Part shown: piece after piece, positions 8,506-17,117 of the stretch
Layout of the letters: every line of letters begins with the position of its first letter
Numbering within the stretch: the first letter of the stretch is position 1
Source: Sphingomonas sp. S1-29
GTDB taxonomy: Bacteria > Pseudomonadota > Alphaproteobacteria > Sphingomonadales > Sphingomonadaceae
Assembly: GCF_026167545.1 (NCBI RefSeq)
Contig: NZ_CP110678.1
Span: forward strand, 2,105,501 to 2,169,500
DNA: 64,000 nt
Reading direction: 5' to 3'
Position numbers and translations under genes: made by a program
The notes under the pieces: generated by a model
What the model was told of the DNA's origin: nothing
What the model saw: only the letters and a program-made list of their open reading frames with translations
The model's database searches: none

Positions 8506-9299
8506 AACTACCCTTTGCCCAGATCGACGCCTTCGCGACGCGTGCCTTCACCGGCAATCCCGCGGCGGTGCTCCTGCTCGACGAATGGCTCGACGATTCG
8601 GTGCTCCAGGCGATCGCCGCCGAGAACAACCTCAGCGAAACCGCCTTCCTGGTGGCCGATCGCAACGAGCAGGCCGATTATCTGCTGCGCTGGTTCACCC
8701 CGACGGTCGAGGTCGCGCTGTGCGGCCATGCGACGCTCGCATCGGGGCATTATGTGCTGCGCCACACCGATTTCCACCGCGAATGGGTGCGCTTCATGAC
8801 GCGCAAGGCGGGGGTGCTCGAGGTGCGCGAGGACGATCACGGGCTGGCAATGGCGCTCCCCGCCTATCCGCCCGAAACCACCGACATCGCGCCGATGGTC
8901 GCGGCGCTCGGCGTCACCGATCCGGTCGATACGCTGTGGCACCCCAATGGCTATGGCGTCGTAGTGCTCGCCGACGAAGCCGCGGTGCTGGCGGTCGCGC
9001 CCGACTTCGCCGCGCTCGCCGCGATCGGCGACACGCTCAACATCGTCACCGCACCCGGCGAGTCGACCGACCTGGTCAGCCGCGTCTTCGCCCCCGCCGC
9101 CGGGATCGACGAAGACCCCGTCACCGGCAGCGCGCACGCGGTGATCGCCCCCTATTGGGCCGAGCGGCTCGGGCGAAACCGCTTCACCGCGCTCCAGGCC
9201 AGCCAGCGCCGCGGCGATCTCGACTGCGAAGTCGACGGCGCGCGCGTCATCCTGCGCGGCGCCTGCGTCACGGTGATCGAGGGAAGCTTCGAGGTCTGA
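8502..9299 (+). CDS. PhzF family isomerase/epimerase
   Basis: About 265 residues with the two-fold PhzF/diaminopimelate-epimerase-like fold. The start is taken as the GTG at 8502 because it overlaps the preceding stop (GTGA) and gives [20 protein letters not shown], the family N-terminus. A TTG at 8484 is less likely. The family's catalytic glutamate sits in ENNLSETAFL, and the glycine-rich DEDPVTGSAHAVIAPYW motif is present. Most PhzF proteins outside phenazine clusters have unknown substrates, and nothing here points to phenazine. It ends just before an intergenic repeat. Confidence 0.9.
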   Translation: MKLPFAQIDAFATRAFTGNPAAVLLLDEWLDDSVLQAIAAENNLSETAFLVADRNEQADYLLRWFTPTVEVALCGHATLASGHYVLRHTDFHREWVRFMTRKAGVLEVREDDHGLAMALPAYPPETTDIAPMVAALGVTDPVDTLWHPNGYGVVVLADEAAVLAVAPDFAALAAIGDTLNIVTAPGESTDLVSRVFAPAAGIDEDPVTGSAHAVIAPYWAERLGRNRFTALQASQRRGDLDCEVDGARVILRGACVTVIEGSFEV

Positions 9300-9308
9300 G
9301 CCGCAACC

Positions 9309-9336
9309 CCGTTCGCACTGAGCCTGTCGAAGTGCC
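9309..9336. repeat. Single GTTCG-family repeat between convergent genes
   Basis: CCGTTCGCACTGAGCCTGTC, continuing GAAGTGCC, is a variant of the core seen at 285 and 410. It lies in the 67-base gap between the convergent phzF-like and mnmA genes. No other terminator is visible there. Confidence 0.6.
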
Positions 9337-9366
9337 GTTCTTTCTCTTGTTGAAGTATCCGCCGAC

Positions 9367-10476
9367 CTAAGCCGCGAGCAACGCCGCCTCGGTCTCGGCG
9401 ATCCACCCGCCGCCCAGCACGCGCTCACCGGCATAGAATACCGCCGCCTGCCCCGGTGCGACCCCATATTCGGGGGCATCGAACACCACCCGATCGCCCT
9501 CGAGCCGCGCGGCGACGGGCTTGGCCATCGATCGCACCTTGGCGGTCAGGGCCCCGCGATGGTCACCGCCCAGCCAGTTCATCGCCTCGATCCGCGCCGC
9601 CGCTACCGCCAGTGCAGCGCGCGGCCCCACCAGCACCCGCTTGGTCGCGGGGTCGAGCCGGACGACGTAGAGCGGCTCGGTCAACCCGCCGATCTCGAGC
9701 CCGCGCCGCTGGCCGACGGTATAGTTGACCAGCCCGCGATGCTGCCCGAGCACCCGCCCGTCGAGATGGACGATCTCGCCCACCGCCGCCGCCTGCGGGC
9801 GCAGCTTGCGCACCAGCGAGGCATAATCGCCATCGGGGACGAAGCAGATGTCCTGGCTGTCGGGCTTGCCCGCCACCCCCAGACCCATCTCGGCGGCCAT
9901 CTCGCGCACCGCCGCCTTGGGCAGCCCGCCCAGCGGAAAGCGCAGGAAATCGAGCTGCGCGCTGGTGGTCGCGAACAGGAAATAGCTCTGGTCGCGCGCC
10001 GGATCGACCGCGCGGTGGAGTTCGGGGCCGTCCGCGCCGATCACCCGCTGAACGTAGTGGCCGGTCGCCAGCGCATCGGCGCCCAAGTCGCGCGCCATCT
10101 TGAAGAGATCGGTGAACTTGGGCCCCATGTTGCACTTCACGCAGGGGATCGGGGTGCGTCCGGCAAGATAGCTGTCGGCGAAATCGTCGATCACCTGTTC
10201 GCGGAACGACGATTCATGGTCGAACACATAATGCGCGATCCCCAGCCGGTCGCACACCGCGCGGGCATCGCGAATGTCGCGGCCCGCGCAGCAACTGCCC
10301 GCGCGCCCCACCGCCTCGCCATGGTCGTATAGCTGGAGCGTGACGCCGATCGTCTCGGCGCCCGAGCGCGCGGCGAGCGCCGCCACCACCGAGCTGTCGA
10401 CCCCGCCCGACATGGCGACGACGATGCGCGGCGTGCGATTTTGGCCCGTGCCAAGCTGGAAATCGGCTTCGATCAT
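9367..10476 (-). CDS. mnmA: tRNA-specific 2-thiouridylase
   Basis: A 369-residue enzyme that installs the 2-thio group on U34 of tRNAs for Lys, Glu and Gln, using ATP and a persulfide. The PP-loop SGGVDSS lies at about 23-29. The catalytic cysteines sit in IPCVKCN and SQDICFV, and the central and C-terminal beta domains follow ([31 protein letters not shown]). The extra N-terminal residues before [10 protein letters not shown] make the exact start slightly uncertain. It stands alone, convergent with the PhzF-family gene. Confidence 0.96.
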   Translation of the reverse strand: MIEADFQLGTGQNRTPRIVVAMSGGVDSSVVAALAARSGAETIGVTLQLYDHGEAVGRAGSCCAGRDIRDARAVCDRLGIAHYVFDHESSFREQVIDDFADSYLAGRTPIPCVKCNMGPKFTDLFKMARDLGADALATGHYVQRVIGADGPELHRAVDPARDQSYFLFATTSAQLDFLRFPLGGLPKAAVREMAAEMGLGVAGKPDSQDICFVPDGDYASLVRKLRPQAAAVGEIVHLDGRVLGQHRGLVNYTVGQRRGLEIGGLTEPLYVVRLDPATKRVLVGPRAALAVAAARIEAMNWLGGDHRGALTAKVRSMAKPVAARLEGDRVVFDAPEYGVAPGQAAVFYAGERVLGGGWIAETEAALLAA

Positions 10477-10507
10477 CGGTCCGTCACATAAGGCGCGCGG
10501 TCCGTCG

Positions 10508-10804
10508 ATGCAAAACGCGTCTTTACCAGCCCTTCAGTTATGGTCGCTACCCCGGCTGCATGATCGAGTTGCTGTCGTGGATCTGAGTTTCGCCCGGTTC
10601 GACCGTGGTACCATCGTCACCGCGGTGCCCGGAGGGCTGGCGGTGCTGCTGGCCGCAGCGGCCGGGCGGCAGGCGGGCAGCGTCACCGCTCGGTTGCAGG
10701 CGCGGCTGGCGTTGCAGCCGGTGACCGAAACCGCGCCGCTGCGATGCGACGCTGCATTCAACGCCGCTACGGCCGCGGCGCTGGCACGACGGACTGGCGG
10801 ATGA
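10508..10804 (+). CDS. Possible small hypothetical protein
   Basis: An open frame of 98 codons in the 424-base gap between mnmA and sciP. Its second half ([20 protein letters not shown], then [13 protein letters not shown]) reads more like protein than shadow sequence. There is no clear ribosome site before the ATG at 10508, and a GTG at 10577 is an alternative start. I recognise no family. The remainder of the gap, 10805-10900, holds a 12-bp palindrome CGGGGGCCCCCG (10871-10882) just before sciP and no evident promoter. Treat this as tentative. Confidence 0.25.
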   Translation: MQNASLPALQLWSLPRLHDRVAVVDLSFARFDRGTIVTAVPGGLAVLLAAAAGRQAGSVTARLQARLALQPVTETAPLRCDAAFNAATAAALARRTGG

Positions 10805-10900
10805 AGACGATGTTTACCCTTGGATTTCAGCCGATCTTCAGAGGCACGGTGTATAGCATGATGAAATTGACGGGGGCCCCCGCCCCGATCGAGGTTACCC

Positions 10901-11200
10901 ATGATTGAGAATCAGAAGATCCGCCCCGCCAAGGTGATCGGGCCGCTCGGCGAGCCGCTCACGCTCGACACGCTGCCGCCCCCCAGCACCACGCGCTGGG
11001 TCGTCCGCCGCAAGGCCGAAGTCGTCGCTGCGGTCAATGGCGGGCTGCTGACGGTCGATGAAGTGTGCGAACGCTATAATCTGACGGTCGAGGAATTCGC
11101 CAGCTGGCAGCGTGCGATCGATCGCTCGGGGATGCCGGGGCTGCGGGTGACGCGGATCCAGCATTATCGGTCGCTATACGAGCGCCAGACCAAATTCTGA
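10901..11200 (+). CDS. sciP: SciP-type CtrA inhibitor (DUF1153)
   Basis: A 99-residue DUF1153 protein. The segment RWVVRRKAEVVAAVNGGLLT followed by ERYNLTVEEFASWQRAIDRSGMPGLR is the helix-turn-helix core of SciP, which in Caulobacter binds DNA and CtrA and blocks activation of CtrA-dependent promoters in swarmer/G1 cells. The N-terminal IGPLGEPLTLDTLPPPSTTRW also matches the family. It is monocistronic by spacing. Having SciP implies a CtrA-based cell-cycle circuit in this organism. No TTAA-N7-TTAA CtrA box is visible in the short upstream region. Confidence 0.92.
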   Translation: MIENQKIRPAKVIGPLGEPLTLDTLPPPSTTRWVVRRKAEVVAAVNGGLLTVDEVCERYNLTVEEFASWQRAIDRSGMPGLRVTRIQHYRSLYERQTKF

Positions 11201-11318
11201 CTTTTTGCAAGTCTTGGGCACTCGTTTCAAAACGTTGCCGGAACATTCCGCCGCTTCACGAGTCATTACCTTCCGAACCGCCCGGCTGATTCCGGGCGCT
11301 AACAGAGGGAAGAATAAC

Positions 11319-11576
11319 ATGGTGGGTCTTATCGTATGGCTTATCGTCGGCGGCGTCGTCGGTTGGCTCGCAAGCATGGTGATGCGCACTGACGCGCAGC
11401 AGGGCGTGCTGTTGAACATCGTCGTCGGCATCGTCGGCGCGTTCATCGCCGGCCTGATCTTCGGCGGTGGTTCGATCAATCAGGCGATCACAATCACGAC
11501 CTTCCTGACGTCGTTGGTCGGCGCGATCATCCTGCTCGCGATCGTCAACCTGGTACGTCGCGGCCGCGTTCGCTAA
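11319..11576 (+). CDS. GlsB/YeaQ/YmgE family stress-response membrane protein
   Basis: An 85-residue, almost wholly hydrophobic protein (MVGLIVWLIVGGVVGWLASM, then GIVGAFIAGLIFGGG and a third segment VGAIILLAIVNLV), ending in basic RRGRVR. The glycine-rich three-helix pattern is that of the YeaQ/transglycosylase-associated family, often induced by general stress; its molecular function is unknown. The ATG at 11319 is chosen because GAGGGA precedes it. The longer open frame from 11205 has no such site. A strong terminator follows at 11601. Confidence 0.9.
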   Translation: MVGLIVWLIVGGVVGWLASMVMRTDAQQGVLLNIVVGIVGAFIAGLIFGGGSINQAITITTFLTSLVGAIILLAIVNLVRRGRVR

Positions 11577-11600
11577 TTCCTGCGAACCCAAGCCAAGCCG

Positions 11601-11633
11601 AAAAGGGCCGTCCCAGCGGGGCGGCCCTTTTTT
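11601..11633 (+). terminator. Rho-independent terminator after the GlsB-like gene
   Basis: AAAAGGGCCG (11601-11610) pairs perfectly with CGGCCCTTTT (11622-11631). An inner TCCC/GGGG extends the stem to about 14 bp around a three-base loop, and a run of T follows. It is oriented for the plus strand, 24 bases after the stop codon. Confidence 0.9.
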
Positions 11634-11664
11634 ATTGCGCGTCGGGTTTTTATTGCGCGTCGGC
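11629..11664. repeat. Tandem 18-bp duplication at the terminator tail
   Basis: TTTTTATTGCGCGTCGGG (11629-11646) is followed directly by TTTTTATTGCGCGTCGGC (11647-11664). The duplication includes the terminator's T-run. Confidence 0.85.
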
Positions 11665-11675
11665 GCCGCGTTCGC

Positions 11676-12389
11676 TCAGCGAAGCGCGAAGCGGACGTTG
11701 AGCGTGATCTCCACTTCCTGCTCGCCCGGGGCGATCTTGGTGCGGACATCGGCTTCCATCCGCGCACTCTGCATCATCACCGGCATCGGCTGGGCGATCT
11801 GCCCGCTTTCGCTGATCGACACGATCCGATCGACGCGAAGCCCCGCCGCGCGAGCGTATAATTCGGCGCGGGTACGCGCGCGCTTCACGGCATCGGCGCG
11901 CGCTTCGTCCATCGCCGCATCGGGCTCGGCCAGCGTCAGATTGGGCCCGTCGATCTGGTTGGACCCCGCGCTCACCAGCGCGTCGAGGATCGTCCCGCTC
12001 CTGGCGATGTCGCGGAAGCGGACATTCACCCGGTTCGACGCCTGATAGCCGGTCAGGATCGGCGGCTGGTTCTCGCCATAGCGATATTGCGGGCTGAGCG
12101 AGATCGACGCGGTCTGAACGTCCCGATCGGCAACGCCGGCGCGCTTGAGTGCCGCAAGGACGCGCGCCATCGCGGTCGCGTTGGTGGTCATCGCCTCGCT
12201 TGCGGTCGCCGCCTGGGTGACCACCCCCGCGCCGATCGTCGCCAGATCGGGCACCCGCGTCGTGCGCCCCTCGGCCACGACATCGAGCAAGGTCACATCG
12301 GCAGGTACCGCAGTCGCGGCGGTGGTCTGTGCCGCGACGGGAAGCGCGCCCTGGGCAAGGATAGCAGCAGTAAGGGTGAGGAATCGCAT
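11676..12389 (-). CDS. SIMPL domain (DUF541) periplasmic protein
   Basis: 237 residues beginning with a signal peptide (MRFLTLTAAILAQGALPVAA, cleavage after AQ). They are followed by a SIMPL/DUF541 domain: VVAEGRTTRVPDLATIGAGV, a central helix pattern, ISLSPQYRYG, and the C-terminal VEITLNVRFALR. The ATG at 12389 is preferred because it opens the signal peptide and follows GGCGGAG; the frame extends upstream to 12494 without such support. The family is usually periplasmic or outer-membrane associated and its function is poorly known. The 280-base gap to the RND adaptor contains an 11-bp palindrome CTGTAATACAG at 12595-12605 and no gene. Confidence 0.88.
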   Translation of the reverse strand: MRFLTLTAAILAQGALPVAAQTTAATAVPADVTLLDVVAEGRTTRVPDLATIGAGVVTQAATASEAMTTNATAMARVLAALKRAGVADRDVQTASISLSPQYRYGENQPPILTGYQASNRVNVRFRDIARSGTILDALVSAGSNQIDGPNLTLAEPDAAMDEARADAVKRARTRAELYARAAGLRVDRIVSISESGQIAQPMPVMMQSARMEADVRTKIAPGEQEVEITLNVRFALR

Positions 12390-12669
12390 CGAATTTTCTC
12401 CGCCTCGAAGTGAGTCGCGCTCCTCCAGTGCCACAGGATCGGCAACCTCGGCTGAACGAATTCCTCCCGCCTCTAGTCGATTCGCGCCCGTCACGAAAGC
12501 CGCCCGCAGGGCATGCGCATTCGCTTGCGGTATCGCCGCGGAACGGGCATTTCATCGGACTAGAAATCGGTGGCTTGAGGCCGGTGAGTTATTCCTGTAA
12601 TACAGCGCGATTGCGACAGGTTGATCCCGGCGGGGGATCGGCCGGCCGAGCGTGCCAAGGGGTGGATGC

Positions 12670-13866
12670 ATGAATTACGAAAGTTCGACGATCGAGAGTG
12701 ACGGGCGGCTGCTGCCCGGCGAGGTCGTCGAGCCCAAGCGTCGGCGCTGGGTCATCGTTGCCGTGGTCGTGGCGATCCTGGTCGCGGCGGCGGCGTGGTT
12801 CTTCATGGCGCGCGGCGACGATGCGGCGGCGGCCAAGACCGCAGCCAGCGCAGCCGCCGACAAGGGCGGACAAATCCCCACCGTCACCGTCGCGGTGCCC
12901 GGGCGCCAGACGATCCGCACGATCCTGTCGGGCACCGGCTCGCTCGCCGCGCGGCGCGAGATGCCGATCGGCGTGGTGGGCGAAGGCGGCGTCGTCACCC
13001 GCGTGCTGGTCGAACCCGGCGATCTGGTGCGCGCGGGACAAGTGCTCGCCACGGTTGATCGCTCGGTGCAGACGCAGACCGCGCAGTCGCTCGCCGCGGG
13101 CGTCGAGGTCGCGCGTGCCGACGCGCGGATCGCGCAGTCCGAGCTCGATCGTGCAGCGCAGCTGGTCGCGCGCGGCTTCGTGTCGAAGGCCGATGTCGAG
13201 CGCCGCACCGCCACCCGCGACGCCGCACGCGCCCGCGTCAGCGTCGCCGAAGCGCAATTGGCCGAGGCGCGGGCCCGCAACCAGCGGCTCGACATCCGCG
13301 CGCCCGCCGCCGGGCTGGTTCTGGCGCGCGCGGTCGAACCCGGCCAGATCGTCAGCGGCGGCCAAGCGGTGCTGTTCCGCATCGCGATGAACGGCCAGAT
13401 GGAAATGCGTGCGCAGATGAGTGAAAACGATCTTGCTCGGATTTCGGTCGGTGTACCCGCCGAGGTGACCCCGGTCGGGACCAACGTAACGGTGAAGGGC
13501 GAAGTCTGGCAGGTTTCGCCGGTGATCGACCCGCAGACCCGCCAGGGAATCGCGCGAATCGCGCTGCCCTTCAACCGCGCGCTTCGCCCCGGTGGGTTCG
13601 CGAGCGCGAGTATCGTTGCGGGGGCGGCGGTGGCGCCGCTGCTGCCCGAATCGGCGGTTTTGAGCGACACGCAGGGCAATTACGTGTATGTGCTCAACGA
13701 CAAGCAGGAAGCTGTTCGGCGCGGCGTCACCGTGGGCGAAGTGTCCGATCGCGGGGTCTCGATCATGAGCGGGCTCGAAGGCAATGAACGCGTGGTGCTG
13801 ACCGCCGGTGGCTTCCTGACGCCGGGGCAAAAGGTGAATCCGCAACTGACGACGCTCAAGCAATAG
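12670..13866 (+). CDS. RND efflux periplasmic adaptor subunit (HlyD/AcrA family)
   Basis: A 398-residue membrane fusion protein linking an RND pump to an outer-membrane channel. It has a cytoplasmic N-terminus, a membrane anchor (WVIVAVVVAILVAAAAWFF) and a biotinyl-lipoyl half motif (VGEGGVVTRVLVEPGDLVRAG). A helical hairpin follows at about 120-210 (TQTAQSLAAGVEVARADARI), then the second lipoyl half (RAPAAGLVLARAVEPGQIVS) and a beta-barrel. The start ATG at 12670 follows AAGGGGTG; 12652 in the same frame is less likely. The pump gene starts 13 bases after its stop. No outer-membrane factor is encoded nearby, so a TolC-like protein must come from elsewhere. Confidence 0.93.
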   Translation: MNYESSTIESDGRLLPGEVVEPKRRRWVIVAVVVAILVAAAAWFFMARGDDAAAAKTAASAAADKGGQIPTVTVAVPGRQTIRTILSGTGSLAARREMPIGVVGEGGVVTRVLVEPGDLVRAGQVLATVDRSVQTQTAQSLAAGVEVARADARIAQSELDRAAQLVARGFVSKADVERRTATRDAARARVSVAEAQLAEARARNQRLDIRAPAAGLVLARAVEPGQIVSGGQAVLFRIAMNGQMEMRAQMSENDLARISVGVPAEVTPVGTNVTVKGEVWQVSPVIDPQTRQGIARIALPFNRALRPGGFASASIVAGAAVAPLLPESAVLSDTQGNYVYVLNDKQEAVRRGVTVGEVSDRGVSIMSGLEGNERVVLTAGGFLTPGQKVNPQLTTLKQ

Positions 13867-13879
13867 GCGAAAAGCTGCC

Positions 13880-16800
13880 ATGAACTTCCGCAACATCTCG
13901 GCCTGGTCGATCCGCAACCCGGTTCCGTCGCTCGTCCTGTTCGTGGCGTTGACGCTGGCGGGGATCGTCAGTTTCATGCGGATGGACGTGAACCAGGACC
14001 CCGACATCGATTTCCCGATCGCGATCGTGGTCATCAGCCAGCCGGGCGCCGCGCCGACCGAGCTCGAAACGCAGGTCACCCAGCGCGTCGAGGCAGCGGT
14101 ACGCAGCCTGCAGGGCATCGATCAGATCGAATCGAACGTCACCGAAGGCACGTCGCAGACGATCATCCAGCTCAACATTGGCACGCCGATCGATCGCGCG
14201 GTGCAGGATGTGCGCGAAGCGGTGAACCAGATTCGCGGCGACCTGCCCGAAGGTATTCTCGAGCCGCAGGTGTTCCGCGCCAACACCACCGACAACGACC
14301 TGGCGAGCTTCACCGCGGTCGCCCCCGATATGACGATCGAACAGCTCAGCTGGTATGTCGACAACACCGTCGCCAAGGAATTGCTGTCGGTGCCCGGCCT
14401 GTCGGCGGTCGATCGCATCGGCGGCGTCAATCGCGAGATTCGCGTCGTCCTCGATCCCACGCGGCTGCAATCGATGGGGCTGACCGCCAGCCAGGTGAAT
14501 CAGGCGCTGCGCCAGGTGAACCTCAACGCCGCAGGCGGGCGCGCCGAGATCGCTGGCTCCGAACAATCGGTGCGCGTGATCGGCAACGCCCAGACCGCCT
14601 ATGATCTGGGCCAGACGCAGATTCCGGTCGCGGGGCGCACCGTTCGCCTGTCGGACATCGCGCAGGTGCGCGACAGCATCGCCGAGCGCCGATCGAACGC
14701 CGAATATAACGACGCGCAGGTCGTCGCGTTCGACATCAAGCGCGCCAAGGGCGAATCCGACGTCGCGGTCTTCTATGGCGCGCAGGAAAAGCTGAAGGCA
14801 CTCAACGAACGCAATTCGAAGGTGCGGTTCGAGCTGCTGTTCAACAACGTCAAATATGTCGAGGCGCAGTACGAAACCGCGATCACCGCGATGGTCGAGG
14901 GCGCGATCCTGGCCGTGATCGTCGTCTTCTTCTTCCTGCGCGACTGGCGCGCGACGATCATCTCGGCGCTGGCGATCCCGCTCTCGGCGATCCCCGCTTT
15001 CTGGTTCATGGACCTGATGGGGTTCACGCTGAACCAGATGACGCTGCTCGCGCTGAGCCTGGTCGCGGGCGTGCTGGTCGATGATGCGATCGTCGAGATC
15101 GAAAACATCGTGCGACACATGCGGATGGGCAAATCGGCCTATCAGGCATCGATCGACGCCGCCGACGAGATCGGCATGGCGGTGCTGGCGACGACGATGG
15201 CGATCGTCGCGGTGTTCCTGCCCGTTGGCATGATGCCGGGCATCTCGGGGCAGTTCTTCAAGAATTTCGGCCTCACCGTCGTCGCCGCGGTGCTCGTCAG
15301 CCTTGCGGTCGCACGGCTCATCACGCCGATGATCGCCGCCTATTTCCTGAAGTCGAAGGGCCATGCCGTCCATGGCGAAGGCTGGGTGATGGACCGCTAT
15401 GTCGGGCTGCTGCGCTGGTCGCTCAACCGTGATCGGGCGGCGCGCGTTGCGGCAAAGGGTGGGTTCAACCGCTTCATCGCCCCGATCTTCGATCATCGTT
15501 TGTGGGTGATGGGGCTCGGCGCGCTGGCGATGGTGGCGACCGCGGCGCTGCTGATGGTGCTGCCGCAGACGTTCCAGCCGACGCAGGACCAGGACAATTC
15601 GACCGCGACGATCGAAATGGTCCCCGGCACCACGCTGGCGCAGACGCAAGCGGTAGTCGACCGCGTCAGCGATCTGCTGGCGGCGCAGCCCGCGGTCACC
15701 GACACCTATGCCCGCGCCTTCGTCGGCAACGGCCGCGTCACCGCGATCCTGGCCGAAGACAAGGAGATGACGAGCGTCGAGTTCGAGCGCAGCCTTGCGC
15801 CCGAACTCAACAAAATCCCCGACGCGCGCGTCGCGTTCCGCTCGCAAATGGGCTGGGGATCGAGCGGGCGCGACCTGTCGATCACGCTGGGCGGCGAAGA
15901 CCCAGTGCTGCTCAACGAGACCGGCAACAAGATCATGGCCGAGATGGCGACGCTGCCGATGGTGGTCGCGCCGCGCGTGACCGGCGACATGCAGCGCCCC
16001 GAGATCACGATCCGCCCGCGCCTCGACCTGGCGGCGAGCCTCGGCGTGACGACGCAGGCATTGTCGAGCGCGATCCGGATCGCGACGCTCGGCGACATCG
16101 ACCAGAACAGCGCACGCTTCTCGCTCAACGATCGCCAGATCCCGATCCGCGTCGCACTGAGCGAAGACGCGCGCGAGAAATTGTCGACGATCGAAAATCT
16201 GCCGGTACCCACCAACAGCGGCGGGTCGGTTCCCTTGCGCGTCGTCGCCGATATCGGCTTCGGCGCGGGCCCGACGCGGATCGACCGGATCAACCAGCAG
16301 CGCCGGCTGATGATCGGCGCCGATCTCGCGCCGGGCGTCGTCTCGGGCGAGGCGATGAAGGCAATCGACGCGCTGCCGACGATGCAGAACCTGCCGATCG
16401 GCGTGAACCGGCTGACGCTGGGCCAGGCCAAGTGGCAGGGCGAGATGATCAACAACTTCATCGTTGCGGTCATTTCGGGGATCTTGCTGGTCTTCGCGGT
16501 GCTGGTGCTGCTCTACAAGCGGATCATGCCGCCCTTCGTGAACATGGGGTCGCTGCTGCTCGCGCCGCTAGGCGGGCTGCTCGCACTGTGGCTTACCGGC
16601 AACCCGATCTCGATGCCGGTCTATATCGGGCTGCTGATGCTGCTTGGGATCGTCGCCAAGAACTCGATCCTGCTGATCGATTTCGCGCTCGAGGAAATGG
16701 AGCATGGCGTCGACAAGTTCACCGCGATCGTCGACGCCGGGCACAAGCGCGCCCAGCCGATCGTGATGACCACCGTCGCGATGGTCGCGGGCATGGTGCC

Positions 16801-17086
16801 CACCGCCTTGTCGCTGTCTGGCGACGGATCGTGGCGTGCGCCGATGGGAATCACCGTGATCGGCGGGCTGATCGTCTCGACGATCCTCACGCTCGTGATC
16901 GTGCCTGCCAGCTTCAGCCTTGCGGTCGGTATCGAACGCTGGATCGGGCCGCGGCTGTCGAAGCGGCTGCTCACCTATCGCCCCGGCGATGGCGATCCCG
17001 TCGGCCCCGCGCTCGACCACACCCCCGGCGGGCGGATTCCTTATCGGCCGGGCCAGGGCGGACCGGGCACCCAGCCCGCCGAGTGA
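13880..17086 (+). CDS. RND efflux pump, inner-membrane transporter
   Basis: A 1068-residue AcrB/MexF-type (HAE1) proton-driven exporter. It has a first membrane segment near 13-33, a large periplasmic loop, the cluster of membrane segments at about 335-480, a second loop and a final cluster. The proton-relay pair is visible in LSLVAGVLVDDAIVEIENIV. ARLITPMIAAYFL and the repeat-half counterpart GLLMLLGIVAKNSILLIDFA are also present. Substrates cannot be read from the sequence. It forms an operon with the preceding adaptor. The C-terminal tail is Pro/Gly rich (DGDPVGPALDHTPGG). Confidence 0.95.
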   Translation: MNFRNISAWSIRNPVPSLVLFVALTLAGIVSFMRMDVNQDPDIDFPIAIVVISQPGAAPTELETQVTQRVEAAVRSLQGIDQIESNVTEGTSQTIIQLNIGTPIDRAVQDVREAVNQIRGDLPEGILEPQVFRANTTDNDLASFTAVAPDMTIEQLSWYVDNTVAKELLSVPGLSAVDRIGGVNREIRVVLDPTRLQSMGLTASQVNQALRQVNLNAAGGRAEIAGSEQSVRVIGNAQTAYDLGQTQIPVAGRTVRLSDIAQVRDSIAERRSNAEYNDAQVVAFDIKRAKGESDVAVFYGAQEKLKALNERNSKVRFELLFNNVKYVEAQYETAITAMVEGAILAVIVVFFFLRDWRATIISALAIPLSAIPAFWFMDLMGFTLNQMTLLALSLVAGVLVDDAIVEIENIVRHMRMGKSAYQASIDAADEIGMAVLATTMAIVAVFLPVGMMPGISGQFFKNFGLTVVAAVLVSLAVARLITPMIAAYFLKSKGHAVHGEGWVMDRYVGLLRWSLNRDRAARVAAKGGFNRFIAPIFDHRLWVMGLGALAMVATAALLMVLPQTFQPTQDQDNSTATIEMVPGTTLAQTQAVVDRVSDLLAAQPAVTDTYARAFVGNGRVTAILAEDKEMTSVEFERSLAPELNKIPDARVAFRSQMGWGSSGRDLSITLGGEDPVLLNETGNKIMAEMATLPMVVAPRVTGDMQRPEITIRPRLDLAASLGVTTQALSSAIRIATLGDIDQNSARFSLNDRQIPIRVALSEDAREKLSTIENLPVPTNSGGSVPLRVVADIGFGAGPTRIDRINQQRRLMIGADLAPGVVSGEAMKAIDALPTMQNLPIGVNRLTLGQAKWQGEMINNFIVAVISGILLVFAVLVLLYKRIMPPFVNMGSLLLAPLGGLLALWLTGNPISMPVYIGLLMLLGIVAKNSILLIDFALEEMEHGVDKFTAIVDAGHKRAQPIVMTTVAMVAGMVPTALSLSGDGSWRAPMGITVIGGLIVSTILTLVIVPASFSLAVGIERWIGPRLSKRLLTYRPGDGDPVGPALDHTPGGRIPYRPGQGGPGTQPAE

Positions 17087-17117
17087 ACCTTCGCCCCGCT
17101 GGGGGATTATGTGCGCA

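Noticed and set aside
10866..10895. TTGACG as a -35 element before sciP
   Set aside because: It runs into a G/C palindrome and no -10-like sequence follows at the proper distance.
11237..11265. GGAAC as a -35 of a general-stress (EcfG) promoter before the GlsB-like gene
   Set aside because: No matching CGTT-type -10 lies 16-17 bases downstream; the GGAACATTCC may be chance.
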